Both the position numbers and the translations under genes were made by a program. Below, piece after piece: positions 24,059-31,983 of a DNA stretch of 64,000 nt; within the stretch, counting starts at the first letter, position 1; each line of letters begins with the position of its first letter. The stretch is from positions 62,001 through 126,000 of the forward strand of contig NZ_BSTD01000008.1 in NCBI RefSeq assembly GCF_030269325.1, given 5' to 3'. The stretch is from Amycolatopsis sp. NBRC 101858 (GTDB lineage Bacteria; Actinomycetota; Actinomycetes; Mycobacteriales; Pseudonocardiaceae). Under the pieces are notes generated by a model. It saw only the letters and a list, made by a program, of their open reading frames with translations. It was not told where the DNA came from and ran no database searches.

Positions 24059-25107
24059 GGGGCGACCTCACCGGAACCACGGGCGACGAGATGCACGGGC
24101 AGGACTACCTTTCTCGGCGGGGACTGATCTCCTTGGACGCGCGCGAAGAGCAGCTCGGCCGCGGCGTGGCCGAGCGCGCTCACGTCGTGCGCGACGACGG
24201 TGACCGGCGGGTCGAGCAGGTCCGCCAGCTCGAAGTCGTCGAAGCCCACCATCGCCGGGCGCTGCTCGGCGTGGGCCAGCGCGCGCAGCACGTGCACGGC
24301 GACCCGGTTGTTGCCGGCGATCACCGCGGTGGCCGCGTCGGGGCCGTGCAGGAGGCGCTTCACGGCGTCGCCGATGTAGTCCTGCGTCGGCGTCCGCATG
24401 GAGACCAGGGACTCGTCGTAGGAGATCCCGTTGCGGACGCAGCCCTCGCGGAACCCGCGCAGGCGCTCGGCCGCGGTGAAGATGTCCGGGCTGTCGCCGA
24501 GGAACGCGATCCGCCGGTGGCCGTGCTTCGCCAGGTGGGTGACGGCTTCGATGGTGCCGCCGAGGTTGTCGACCAGCACCGTGTCGGCCACGATGTCGCC
24601 GGCCGGGCGGTCGATGAACACCACCGGCGTGCCCGCGCGCATCTCCGGCACCAGGTAGCCGTGCTGCAGGCCGGCCGGGACGACGAGGATGCCGTCCACC
24701 CGCCGCGCGCAGAACTCCAGGACGAGCTCGCGCTCGCGGTCGGAGTTCTCCTCGGAGGAGCCGGTGAGCACCTGGCGGCCGAACGACGTCGCGATGCGCT
24801 CGACCGCGCGGTTCAGCTCGGAGTAGAAGGGGTTGCCGACGTCCTCGACGATCAGCCCGATGGTGCCGGTCGTCGACCCGCGGCGCAGGTTGCGCGCGCC
24901 CAGGTTGCGCCGGAACCCCAGCTGCTCGATGGCCGCCATGACCCGCTCGGCGGTGTCCGGGTGCACCGCGGGTTCGTCGTTGACCACGCGCGAGACGGTC
25001 TTGATGGACACGCCCGCCAGCCGGGCCACGTCACTCATGGTGGCCCGCCTGCTCGCGGTGCGCGGTGCGCCGTCGCGGTCCCGGCCGGGAGGAGACAACG
25101 TTGTCAT
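24055..25107 (-). CDS. LacI-family regulator of the mannose/mannosidase locus
   Basis: Sugar-responsive repressor of 350 aa. Seen: an N-terminal extension then helix-turn-helix MSDVARLAGVSIKTVSRVVN (24-43) with the hinge-helix region, and a periplasmic-binding-type effector domain (GLIVEDVGNPFYSELNRAV; VVFIDRP; HRRIAFLGDS; VGFDDFELADLLDPPVT). ATG at 25107 lies inside the palindrome GACAACGTTGTC, pointing to autorepression. It is first gene of the operon lacI-manA-ATPase-permease-binding protein, each junction but the last overlapping by 4 nt. It is divergent from the first GH92 gene. Confidence 0.92.
   Translation of the reverse strand: MTTLSPPGRDRDGAPRTASRRATMSDVARLAGVSIKTVSRVVNDEPAVHPDTAERVMAAIEQLGFRRNLGARNLRRGSTTGTIGLIVEDVGNPFYSELNRAVERIATSFGRQVLTGSSEENSDRERELVLEFCARRVDGILVVPAGLQHGYLVPEMRAGTPVVFIDRPAGDIVADTVLVDNLGGTIEAVTHLAKHGHRRIAFLGDSPDIFTAAERLRGFREGCVRNGISYDESLVSMRTPTQDYIGDAVKRLLHGPDAATAVIAGNNRVAVHVLRALAHAEQRPAMVGFDDFELADLLDPPVTVVAHDVSALGHAAAELLFARVQGDQSPPRKVVLPVHLVARGSGEVAP
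25094..25105. promoter_or_regulatory. LacI-type operator overlapping the lacI start codon
   Basis: Perfect 12-bp palindrome GACAACGTTGTC with the central CpG typical of LacI-family sites. Binding here would block the first codons of lacI transcription. Confidence 0.7.
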
Positions 25108-25117
25108 AGTGACCGGG

Positions 25118-25147
25118 ATTGAACGCCACCCGGACGTGGGTTGTCAA
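25118..25147 (-). promoter_or_regulatory. Probable promoter of the lacI operon
   Basis: On the minus strand TTGACA (25147-25142), 18 bp, TTCAAT (25123-25118), ending 10 bp before the ATG. The operator at 25094-25105 lies just downstream of the expected start site. Confidence 0.5.
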
Positions 25148-25294
25148 CGGTCTGCGTGCGGATTGTGCCGATTCGGCTACCGACGTCGTAGGTCAGACGG
25201 CTGATCATGCTGTCCCGAAGTGGACAGGTCTTGACGGGACCCTTGACTGCCTGGTGAGCCGCTGCCCAAGGTGGCCCCGTTCGACCGACTGCGC

Positions 25295-25306
25295 GACAAG
25301 GTTGTC
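25295..25306. promoter_or_regulatory. LacI-type operator upstream of the first GH92 gene
   Basis: GACAAGGTTGTC differs from the lacI-start palindrome at one central base and ends 30 bp before the GH92 start codon. It is the expected position for repression of the mannosidase. Confidence 0.65.
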
Positions 25307-25336
25307 ATTTCGGTCGCGCTGACGACGTGAGAGGCG

Positions 25337-28300
25337 ATGGCCATGGCGCGATTGCGCTTAAGAGCCGGTTTGACCTTTTTGACATTGGCGGTGACGGCAG
25401 CGGTGGCTCCCGCTGTCCCCGCCGCGGCCGCCCAGGCGACGGACTTCGCGAAGTGGGTCAACCCCTTCGTCGGCACCCGCCCCGGCGGCGCCGACCACGG
25501 CACCGGGGGCGGTGCCGGCAACACGTTCCCGGGCGCGGTCGCTCCCTTCGGGATGGTCCAGTGGAGTCCCGACACGGTGAAGTCCCAGCCCGGCGGGTAC
25601 TTCTACGACGACAACGCGCTGACCGGGTTCAGCCTCACGCACCTCTCGGGCGCGGGCTGTTCGACCTATCAGGACATCCCGTTCATCCCTTATGTCGGTG
25701 AAGTGACGACTTCGCCGGCGACCGACCCGGCGCACTACACGTCGAAGTTCTCGCACGCCAACGAACACGCGACCGCGGGCGCCTACGACGTCACCCTCGA
25801 CAGCGGCGCGAAGGTCGAGCTGGCCGCGACCCAGCGAACCGGCTCCGCGCGGCTGACCTACCCGGCCGGCGCGTCCTCGACGCTGCTGGTCAACACGTCC
25901 GGCTCGGTCAACGGCACCGACGACGCGTCGATCACCATCGGCAAGGACACCATCAGCGGCTGGGCCACGAGCGGCCGCTTCTGCGGCGCGAAGAACAGCT
26001 ACCGCGTCTACTTCTCGGCCAAGTTCGACACGCCGTTCGAGTCGATCGGCACCTGGAAGAACGGCGCCGTGACGCCGGGCAAGTCCGCCGAAACCGGTGG
26101 TGCGAAGGCGAAGGTCGCGCAGCCCAACGGCGTCGACGCGGCCATCGCGCGCCCGGCCAAGGCCAAGCAGCAGGACACCACCGTGTCCGGCCCGGGCAGC
26201 GGCGGGTACGTCACCTTCGCGAACCTCAACGGGGCGCAGGTGAACGTCCAGGTCGGACTGTCCTTCGTGTCCGTCGACGGCGCGAAGGCCAACCTCAAGG
26301 CCGAGAACACCAAGAAGTCGTTCGACACCGTGGCCGCGGGTGCGCGGAAGGCGTGGAACGACCAGCTGGGCAAGATCGCCGTCACCGGTGGCTCCGACGC
26401 CGACATGACGACGTTCTACACCTCGCTGTACCACTCGCTGATCCAGCCGAACGTCTTCTCCGATGTGGACGGTCAGTACCCCGGCTTCGACGGGCGGATC
26501 CACAAGGCCGACAAGGGCCACGCGATGTACACCAACTTCTCCGGCTGGGACATCTACCGCTCGGAGGTTCCGCTCCTGGCGACGATCGACCCGAAGGAGA
26601 CCTCGGACATCGTCCGGTCGATGATGGCCTACGCCGAGCAGGGCGGGTCGTGGGACCGCTGGACGGTGGCCAACGACTACACCGGCGTGATGAACGGCGA
26701 CCCGTACCACATCATCGTGTCGAGCGCGTACGCGTTCGGCGCGCGTGACTTCGACGCCCAGAAGGCGTTGCTGCTCATGATCAAGGGCGCCACCCAGCCG
26801 ACGCAGGGCTACACCGAGCGGCCGGGCCTCGACGACTACCAGAAGCTGGGTTACGTGCCGGGTGCCGGCGCGGACACGCTCGAATACACCAGCGCCGACT
26901 TCTCCATCGCCCAGTTCGCGAAGCGGCTCGGCGACAGCGCGACGTACACGACGTTCATGAAGCGCGCGCAGAACTGGCAGAACCTCTACAACCCGGGTAC
27001 CGGTCACCTGCAGCCGCGCAACGCGGACGGCTCGTTCGCCGGCACCTACGACCCCGCCAGCTCGCAGGGCTGGGTCGAGGGCAACGGCGCGCAGTACGAG
27101 TGGATGGTGCCCTACGACCTCGGCGGCGTCGTGACGGCGTTCGGCGGGAACACCGCGACCCAGTCGCGGCTGGACACCTTCTTCACGCAGCTGAACGCGG
27201 GCACGCAGGAGCCGTACGCCTTCATGGGCAACGAGCCGAACTCCAACGCGCCGTACGTCTACTCGTACGCGGGTGCCCCGGCCAAGACCCAGTCGATCGT
27301 GCACCGCTCGATGGACGAGCTGTACAACCCGCGTCCCGAAGGCCTGATCGGCAACGACGACCTCGGCCAGATGTCGGCCTGGTACGTCTGGTCGGCGCTC
27401 GGCATCTACCCGGAGATCCCGGGCCGCGCCGAGACGCTGCTCGTCACGCCGCGCTTCGAGCACGCCGTGCTCACCACCGGTTCGGGCAAGAAGGTCACCA
27501 TCAACGCGCCGGGCACCGGCGACTACGTGGGCAGCCTGAAGGTCAACGGTGGCGCGGCCGCGAAGGCGTGGCTGCCGGAGGCGCTGATCTCCAGCGGCGG
27601 CACGCTCGACTACACGCGGTCCGCCACGGCGACCGCGTGGGGCAGTGCCGCGGCCGACGCACCGCCGTCGTTCCGCGAGCAGGAGAAGCCGAGCCTGTCC
27701 TTTGTGGACCCGGCGCGCGCGGTGACGCCCGCGGGGGCGACGTCGCAGGCGTCGGTGGGCGTCCAGGACCTGTCCGGCACCGCCCGGACCTGGACCTACA
27801 GCGCGGGCAGCGTCGACGGGATCACGCTGACCCCGGCGACGGGCAGCATCGCCGTCCCGGCGGGCGGCAAGGCAAAGGCCGACGTGACGGTGACTGTCCC
27901 GGCCGGCCTGGCCGACGGCGCCCGCCGCATCCCGGTGACGTTCTCCGCGCCGGGCGTGGCTTCGTCGCAGGCGGTGCTGACGGTGCTGGTGGCCCAGCCG
28001 AACAGCTGGCTGGCCACGGTGGACAACGCCGGCATCTCCCCGGACTCGAACTCGGGCGCGGCGAACTTCGACGGCGGCGGCTGGAGCTACTCGGCCGACG
28101 CGCTGGCCGCGGCCGGTGCCACCCCGGGCGGGACGGTCACCAGTGACGGCATCAAGTTCACCTGGCCGTCGTTCCCGGCCGGCGACCCGGACAACGTGGT
28201 CGCCGCGGGCCAGACGGTGAACGTGTCCGGATCCGGCCGCCTGGCGTTGCTCGGCTCGGCGTCCAACGGCAACGCGTCCGGCACGCTGACGGTGACCTAC

Positions 28301-28567
28301 ACCGACGGCAGCAAGTCCACGGCCACCATCGGGTTCTCCGACTGGACCCTCGGCGGTGGCGGTGCGCAGCCGGCGTTCGGCAACCGGATCGTGCTGTCGA
28401 CGCCGTACCGCAACGCCGCGGGCAGCGACCCGCAGCAGATCCGCACGATGGTGTTCGGCACCAACCCGATCACCCTGGACGCGGGCAAGACCGTGGCCAG
28501 CGTGACGCTGCCGGACAACGTCAGCGGTGGCGCGCTGCACGTGTTCGCGATCGGCGTCGGCGCGTAG
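25337..28567 (+). CDS. Secreted GH92 alpha-mannosidase with C-terminal beta-sandwich domains
   Basis: Exo-alpha-mannosidase acting outside the cell on mannose-rich glycans. Seen: signal peptide ending AVPAAAA (about residue 33), GH92 N-terminal domain starting FAKWVNPFVGT and GNTFPGAVAPFGMVQ, catalytic (alpha/alpha)6 region with EGNGAQYEWMVPYD, NEPNSNAPY and GNDDLGQMSAWYVWSALG, which hold the conserved acidic residues of the family. Beyond the core (about residue 775) are a NEW3/NPCBM-associated-like beta-sandwich and a further C-terminal domain of about 185 residues. At 1076 aa it is longer than a core GH92. ATG at 25337 (a second ATG lies two codons on). A LacI-type operator sits 30 bp upstream and a 17-bp-stem terminator follows. 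Confidence 0.93.
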   Translation: MAMARLRLRAGLTFLTLAVTAAVAPAVPAAAAQATDFAKWVNPFVGTRPGGADHGTGGGAGNTFPGAVAPFGMVQWSPDTVKSQPGGYFYDDNALTGFSLTHLSGAGCSTYQDIPFIPYVGEVTTSPATDPAHYTSKFSHANEHATAGAYDVTLDSGAKVELAATQRTGSARLTYPAGASSTLLVNTSGSVNGTDDASITIGKDTISGWATSGRFCGAKNSYRVYFSAKFDTPFESIGTWKNGAVTPGKSAETGGAKAKVAQPNGVDAAIARPAKAKQQDTTVSGPGSGGYVTFANLNGAQVNVQVGLSFVSVDGAKANLKAENTKKSFDTVAAGARKAWNDQLGKIAVTGGSDADMTTFYTSLYHSLIQPNVFSDVDGQYPGFDGRIHKADKGHAMYTNFSGWDIYRSEVPLLATIDPKETSDIVRSMMAYAEQGGSWDRWTVANDYTGVMNGDPYHIIVSSAYAFGARDFDAQKALLLMIKGATQPTQGYTERPGLDDYQKLGYVPGAGADTLEYTSADFSIAQFAKRLGDSATYTTFMKRAQNWQNLYNPGTGHLQPRNADGSFAGTYDPASSQGWVEGNGAQYEWMVPYDLGGVVTAFGGNTATQSRLDTFFTQLNAGTQEPYAFMGNEPNSNAPYVYSYAGAPAKTQSIVHRSMDELYNPRPEGLIGNDDLGQMSAWYVWSALGIYPEIPGRAETLLVTPRFEHAVLTTGSGKKVTINAPGTGDYVGSLKVNGGAAAKAWLPEALISSGGTLDYTRSATATAWGSAAADAPPSFREQEKPSLSFVDPARAVTPAGATSQASVGVQDLSGTARTWTYSAGSVDGITLTPATGSIAVPAGGKAKADVTVTVPAGLADGARRIPVTFSAPGVASSQAVLTVLVAQPNSWLATVDNAGISPDSNSGAANFDGGGWSYSADALAAAGATPGGTVTSDGIKFTWPSFPAGDPDNVVAAGQTVNVSGSGRLALLGSASNGNASGTLTVTYTDGSKSTATIGFSDWTLGGGGAQPAFGNRIVLSTPYRNAAGSDPQQIRTMVFGTNPITLDAGKTVASVTLPDNVSGGALHVFAIGVGA

Positions 28568-28577
28568 TTCCCGAAGA

Positions 28578-28616
28578 CGGAACGGCCCCCTCCCGCGCCG
28601 GGAGGGGGCCGTTCCG
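28578..28616. terminator. Very strong terminator after the first GH92 gene
   Basis: Perfect 17-bp stem CGGAACGGCCCCCTCCC / GGGAGGGGGCCGTTCCG with a 5-nt loop. It insulates the tail cassette from the mannosidase transcript. Confidence 0.9.
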
Positions 28617-28628
28617 CGTTCGCGGGGT

Positions 28629-28644
28629 TGGCCGGATCCGGCCA
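28629..28644. promoter_or_regulatory. 16-bp perfect palindrome upstream of the tail cassette
   Basis: TGGCCGGATCCGGCCA is its own reverse complement. It sits between the GH92 terminator and the first tail gene and might bind a regulator of the cassette. Function unknown. Confidence 0.35.
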
Positions 28645-28666
28645 CTGTCATCGCCCGTTCGGCCCC

Positions 28667-28694
28667 TTACCCGCGATCATCGCTGGGCTAGGTT
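28667..28694 (+). promoter_or_regulatory. Possible promoter of the tail cassette
   Basis: TTACCC, 16 bp, TAGGTT, about 40 bp before the first tail gene. It is the best match in the 117-bp gap but remains weak. Confidence 0.35.
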
Positions 28695-28733
28695 GGGGCA
28701 CACCCCAGGGGGAGCGGGAGGTGGGGGTCGATC

Positions 28734-29153
28734 GTGCCGGTTTCGCAGGAACCACTGGTATTCCCGGACGTCGAGCAGGTCGTCGCGGAGTTCGTGCGCG
28801 CGCGGCCCGAGCTGTCCGGCGTACCGGTGGGGTCGTCGGTCCCGCCGGGCTTCGACGGCACGCAGCGCGCCGTCGTGCTCACCCGGCTCGGCGGCTTCTA
28901 CCTCGACGACGACCGGCTCGACAACGCGGAAGTGCGGCTGGACTCCTACGGTCCGGACAAGACCGCCGCGCACGCGGTCGCGCTGACGGTGCGGGGTGTG
29001 CTGCCGCTGCTGGGCGTTTCCGGCGGGACGGTGTTCCCCGACGTGACCGAGCTCCAGGGTCCGTGTTTCGTGCTCGACCGAAGGCATTCCGACGCGAACC
29101 GCTACGTCATGCGGTACCGGTTCGTCGCGCAAGTCGAATCCAGACCGGCCTGA
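28734..29153 (+). CDS. Phage tail terminator/completion-like protein
   Basis: First gene of the tail cassette, 139 aa. Seen: DVEQVVAEFVRARPELSGVPVGSSVPP and a compact alpha/beta pattern ending YVMRYRFVAQVES, resembling actinophage tail completion (tail-terminator, gpU-like) proteins, which cap the tail tube before head joining. GTG at 28734 follows a purine-rich GGAGG-containing stretch. It comes directly before the tube protein, the usual siphophage order. The family call rests on size, position and overall look rather than a diagnostic motif. Confidence 0.6.
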   Translation: MPVSQEPLVFPDVEQVVAEFVRARPELSGVPVGSSVPPGFDGTQRAVVLTRLGGFYLDDDRLDNAEVRLDSYGPDKTAAHAVALTVRGVLPLLGVSGGTVFPDVTELQGPCFVLDRRHSDANRYVMRYRFVAQVESRPA

Positions 29154-29185
29154 CCGGGCCGGGCGCCGCAGTGGGAGGGCTGCTG

Positions 29186-29749
29186 ATGCCAGGACTGAAC
29201 GCCAGCGAAATCCGGGTCGCGGGAACCGGGGCCGTCTACGTGGCCCCGGCGCACACGCCGATGAACTTCACCGGGGAGTGGGCCGCGCCGTGGACCGACC
29301 TCGGCTACACCACCGCGGACGGGGTGAAGTTCGTCAAGAAGGACAAGCTCGACCCCGTGGACACGTGGCAGTCGGTGGCCGCGATCCGGTACGTCTTCAG
29401 CGATCGAGACTTCTCGGTGAAGTTCTCGCTGCTGCAGCTCAACAGCGACACCCTGCAGTTCTTCTTCAGCTCGCCCGCGCCGAGCGGCGGCGTGTACACC
29501 ATCGCGGCCGCGCCGAAGGTCGACGAGCGCGCGCTCGGCATCGAATTCACCGACGGCGCGGTCAAGAACCGCTTCTACATCCCGCGCGGCGTGGTCACCG
29601 AGACCGACGAAACCGCGATCACGCGGACGTCGGCGATCAAGCTCGGCGTGACGTTCACGGCGATGACGCCGATCAGCGGTGATCCGGAAACACTGGCGCA
29701 GTGGTCGATCAGCGGGGCGGCCGCCGCGGCCGCCGGGACGTCCGAGTAA
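29186..29749 (+). CDS. Major tail tube protein
   Basis: Predicted tube subunit, 187 aa. Seen: MPGLNASEIRVAGTGAVYVAP, TADGVKFVKKDKLDPVDTWQS, a beta-rich body and an Ala-rich C-terminus, as in siphovirus tube proteins of actinophages (IPT/tube type). GGGAGG precedes the ATG at 29186. It lies between the terminator-like gene and the assembly chaperone genes, the conserved tube position. Confidence 0.75.
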   Translation: MPGLNASEIRVAGTGAVYVAPAHTPMNFTGEWAAPWTDLGYTTADGVKFVKKDKLDPVDTWQSVAAIRYVFSDRDFSVKFSLLQLNSDTLQFFFSSPAPSGGVYTIAAAPKVDERALGIEFTDGAVKNRFYIPRGVVTETDETAITRTSAIKLGVTFTAMTPISGDPETLAQWSISGAAAAAAGTSE

Positions 29750-29765
29750 CGGGGGAACGCACCAG

Positions 29766-30074
29766 ATGGCGAAGTACGACGTCAACGCCGCGCGCGCCCA
29801 GCGCCTGGAAGCACTGGGGGAGCGCTGGGAGTTCGAGCTCGACGGCGACACCTTCAGCCTGCCGACCGAACTGCCGAGGGACGCGGTGAGCGCGCTGGCC
29901 GCACTCGACCCGTCCGATTTGGACGGTCTGCTCCAGGTCCTGCTCGGCGACGAGCAGTTCAAGCGGCTGGACGACCACTCGCTCAGCGTCCAGGACGTCC
30001 AGGCACTGCTGGAGGCCTACGGTCGCGACACCGGTATGGCGCTGGGGGAATCCTCGGCCTCGACGCGCTCCTGA
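29766..30074 (+). CDS. Tail assembly chaperone, short form (gpG-like)
   Basis: 102-aa protein that, by position between tube and tape-measure genes, should be the short chaperone binding the tape measure during tail assembly. Seen: MAKYDVNAARAQRLEALGERW, LPTELPRDAVSALAAL, LDGLLQVLLGDEQFKRLDDHSLSVQDVQALLEAY. ATG at 29766. The normal stop is at 30072-30074. A -1 shift near 30044-30050 would extend it by 134 residues into the next frame (see the next two entries). Confidence 0.75.
   Translation: MAKYDVNAARAQRLEALGERWEFELDGDTFSLPTELPRDAVSALAALDPSDLDGLLQVLLGDEQFKRLDDHSLSVQDVQALLEAYGRDTGMALGESSASTRS
30044..30050 (+). other. Candidate programmed -1 ribosomal frameshift site
   Basis: GGGGGAA read as CTG-GGG-GAA in the short-form frame. 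A -1 slip of the GGG codon continues as GGA-ATC-CTC with no stop until 30451. It is not a full XXXYYYZ heptamer, so a P-site slip on the G run is the likelier mechanism. The analogous G/GT frameshift of lambda and many siphophages sits at the same place. Confidence 0.6.
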
Positions 30075-30451
30075 GCGAGCACGGCGAGGCCGTCGAAGCC
30101 GACCTGCTCCGGTTCTACCGGGTCGACCTGCTCGACTACTACCGCGGCCTGCTGTCGCCGCGGCGGCTGCGGGTGCTCATCCGGCACCTGCCCCGCGAGT
30201 CCGCGCTGGTGCGCGCGCTGCACGGGGACGCGGCCGAGTGGGGCCTGACCGAGCACCTGCTCGCCGGCGCCGTCGACGAACTGGCCGTCGGCAACTGGCT
30301 GTTCGTCACGGCCAACTCCGGCGAGCAGGCCGAGGCACCGCCGCGCCCGCGTCCGGTGCCCCGGCCCGGGGTCGAACCGGAGCCGGACACCGCGGCCACC
30401 CCGGCCGAGATCGCCGCGTTCTTCGGCGCGCCCGCACGAGGAGGTGACTGA
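30047..30451 (+). CDS. Tail assembly chaperone, frameshifted extension (gpGT-like)
   Basis: Reached by a -1 shift from the short chaperone, giving a fusion of about 228 aa. Seen: the frame contains protein-like sequence from the shift point on (GLDALLSEHGEAVEADLLRF, YRVDLLDYYRGLLSPRRLRV, LIRHLPRESALVRALHG, AEWGLTEHLLAGAVDELAVG) and no ATG, GTG or TTG until GTG at 30173, which lies in the middle of this conserved-looking domain. The domain resembles the second chaperone of actinophages. Its TGA overlaps the tape-measure ATG (TGATG). A Pro/Glu-rich linker precedes the C-terminus. Confidence 0.7.
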   Translation, partial: GILGLDALLSEHGEAVEADLLRFYRVDLLDYYRGLLSPRRLRVLIRHLPRESALVRALHGDAAEWGLTEHLLAGAVDELAVGNWLFVTANSGEQAEAPPRPRPVPRPGVEPEPDTAATPAEIAAFFGAPARGGD

Positions 30452-31983
30452 TGCCCGAAGCGACTTCCGTGATCGTCGCGGACGCGCAGGCTCAGGTGAG
30501 CGCCCTGGTCACCAGCATCCGCGAGTCCGTGACGAACGCCGTCGCCGACGCGGCGAACAAGATCTCCGAGGACTTCGCCGCGCACGTCGACAAAGAGCTC
30601 ACCGAGATGACGGCGAAGTTCAAGGCGACGCACCCGGCGGTGACCCAGGCGGTCACCGACGTCGTCGGGTACGCCGACGCGGTGAACACGGCGTCGACCG
30701 CGATCCGCGACAGCGCCAAGCAGCTCAAGGAGACGAGCACGGCGGTCAAGCAGCTGCCCGCCTCGATCCGGGACGTCCGCACCGGATTGCGCGAAAGCGC
30801 GACGGAGGCCGCGAAACTCGGCCGTGACCTCAAGCAGATGGTCACCGGCGTGCCCGGCATGGTGCGGGACCTGGCCACCGCGATGAAGACGAACCTCATC
30901 CAGGGCTTCACCGCCGTGCGCCAAGGGGCGGTGCAGGGCGCGAAGGCCGTGCTCGACTTCGCCAAGTCGACGTTCACGTTCTCGAACATCCAGAAGGCCG
31001 CCGCCGTCATCACCGGCATCTTCAAGGGCGCGATACAGGCTCTCGGGAACGCGTTCCGGGCCAACCCGATCGGGTTCGTGGTCACCATCATCACCCTGCT
31101 CGTCGGGGCGCTGATCCTCGCCTACCAGCGAAGTACCACGTTCCGGACCATCGTCAACGCGGCCTTCAACGCCGTGCGGTCGGTGGTGACCGCCGCGATG
31201 GGCAAGGTCCGCGAGATCATCTCCGCGGTCTGGCCCGCCGTGTCCAAAGTGGTCCAGGTCGCGGCCAAGCTGATCCGCGACTACGTGAGCACCTACTTCG
31301 GGGCGGCCCGCAAGGTGGCCGAAACCGTGTGGAACGCGGTGAAGACGGTCGTCACCGGCGCGGTGAACACCGTGGTCGCCACGGTCAAGGGCGTCGGCAA
31401 GGTGGCCGGCATCGTGAAGGGTGCCTTCGACCAGGCGAAGTCGGCGGTGAGCGGCGCGCTGTCCGGCATCGTCGGCTTCGTGAAGGGGCTGCCGGGTCAG
31501 CTCGTCAAGGCACTCGGGAACCTGGGCCGGACGCTCTACGACACCGGCCGGTCGCTGATCGACGGCTTCCTCCACGGCATCCGCGACATGGCGGGCAGCA
31601 TCGTCTCGACGCTGCAGAACTCGGTGATCGACAAGATCCCGGGCCCGATCAGGAAAGCGCTCGGCATCAGCTCGCCGTCGCGGGTGATGGCGCAGATCGG
31701 CACCGACATCGGCGCCGGGCTCACCACCGGCATCGACTCGACGCGCGACCGCGTGGCCGAGGCGATGACGAAGCTGGTGCCCCTGCCCAAGTCGGCGACC
31801 ATCGCACCCGCGCTGGCGAGCCTGCGCACGACCCTCGCGGCCACGGTGACCGGCCCGCTCGCCCGCGCGGTGCCCGTCGCGGCCGGCGCGGTCACGGTGA
31901 ACGTGCACCCGCGCGCCGGGCAGTCGGAGTACGAGATCGGGCGCATCGCGGCCAGGGAGGTGGCATGGGCGGCGAAGCGGTGA
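30451..31983 (+). CDS. Tail tape measure protein (short)
   Basis: 510-aa protein predicted to set tail length and occupy the tube lumen. Seen: a long helical Ala/Val/Lys-rich body, the hallmark NPIGFVVTIITLLVGALILAY hydrophobic segment (about 205-226), repeated helical segments (TVWNAVKTVVTGAVNTVVATVKG), and a C-terminal DKIPGPIRKALGISSPSRVMAQIG, a motif found at the end of many tape measures. Short compared with typical actinophage tape measures (often over 1000 aa). ATG at 30451 overlaps the chaperone stop. At about 0.15 nm per residue it would specify a tail near 75 nm. Confidence 0.82.
   Translation: MPEATSVIVADAQAQVSALVTSIRESVTNAVADAANKISEDFAAHVDKELTEMTAKFKATHPAVTQAVTDVVGYADAVNTASTAIRDSAKQLKETSTAVKQLPASIRDVRTGLRESATEAAKLGRDLKQMVTGVPGMVRDLATAMKTNLIQGFTAVRQGAVQGAKAVLDFAKSTFTFSNIQKAAAVITGIFKGAIQALGNAFRANPIGFVVTIITLLVGALILAYQRSTTFRTIVNAAFNAVRSVVTAAMGKVREIISAVWPAVSKVVQVAAKLIRDYVSTYFGAARKVAETVWNAVKTVVTGAVNTVVATVKGVGKVAGIVKGAFDQAKSAVSGALSGIVGFVKGLPGQLVKALGNLGRTLYDTGRSLIDGFLHGIRDMAGSIVSTLQNSVIDKIPGPIRKALGISSPSRVMAQIGTDIGAGLTTGIDSTRDRVAEAMTKLVPLPKSATIAPALASLRTTLAATVTGPLARAVPVAAGAVTVNVHPRAGQSEYEIGRIAAREVAWAAKR

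Noticed and set aside
25358..28651. 1097-aa minus-strand frame antisense to the GH92 gene
   Set aside because: Arg/Val/Gly-rich antisense shadow with no motif; the plus strand encodes a complete signal peptide and GH92 catalytic regions.
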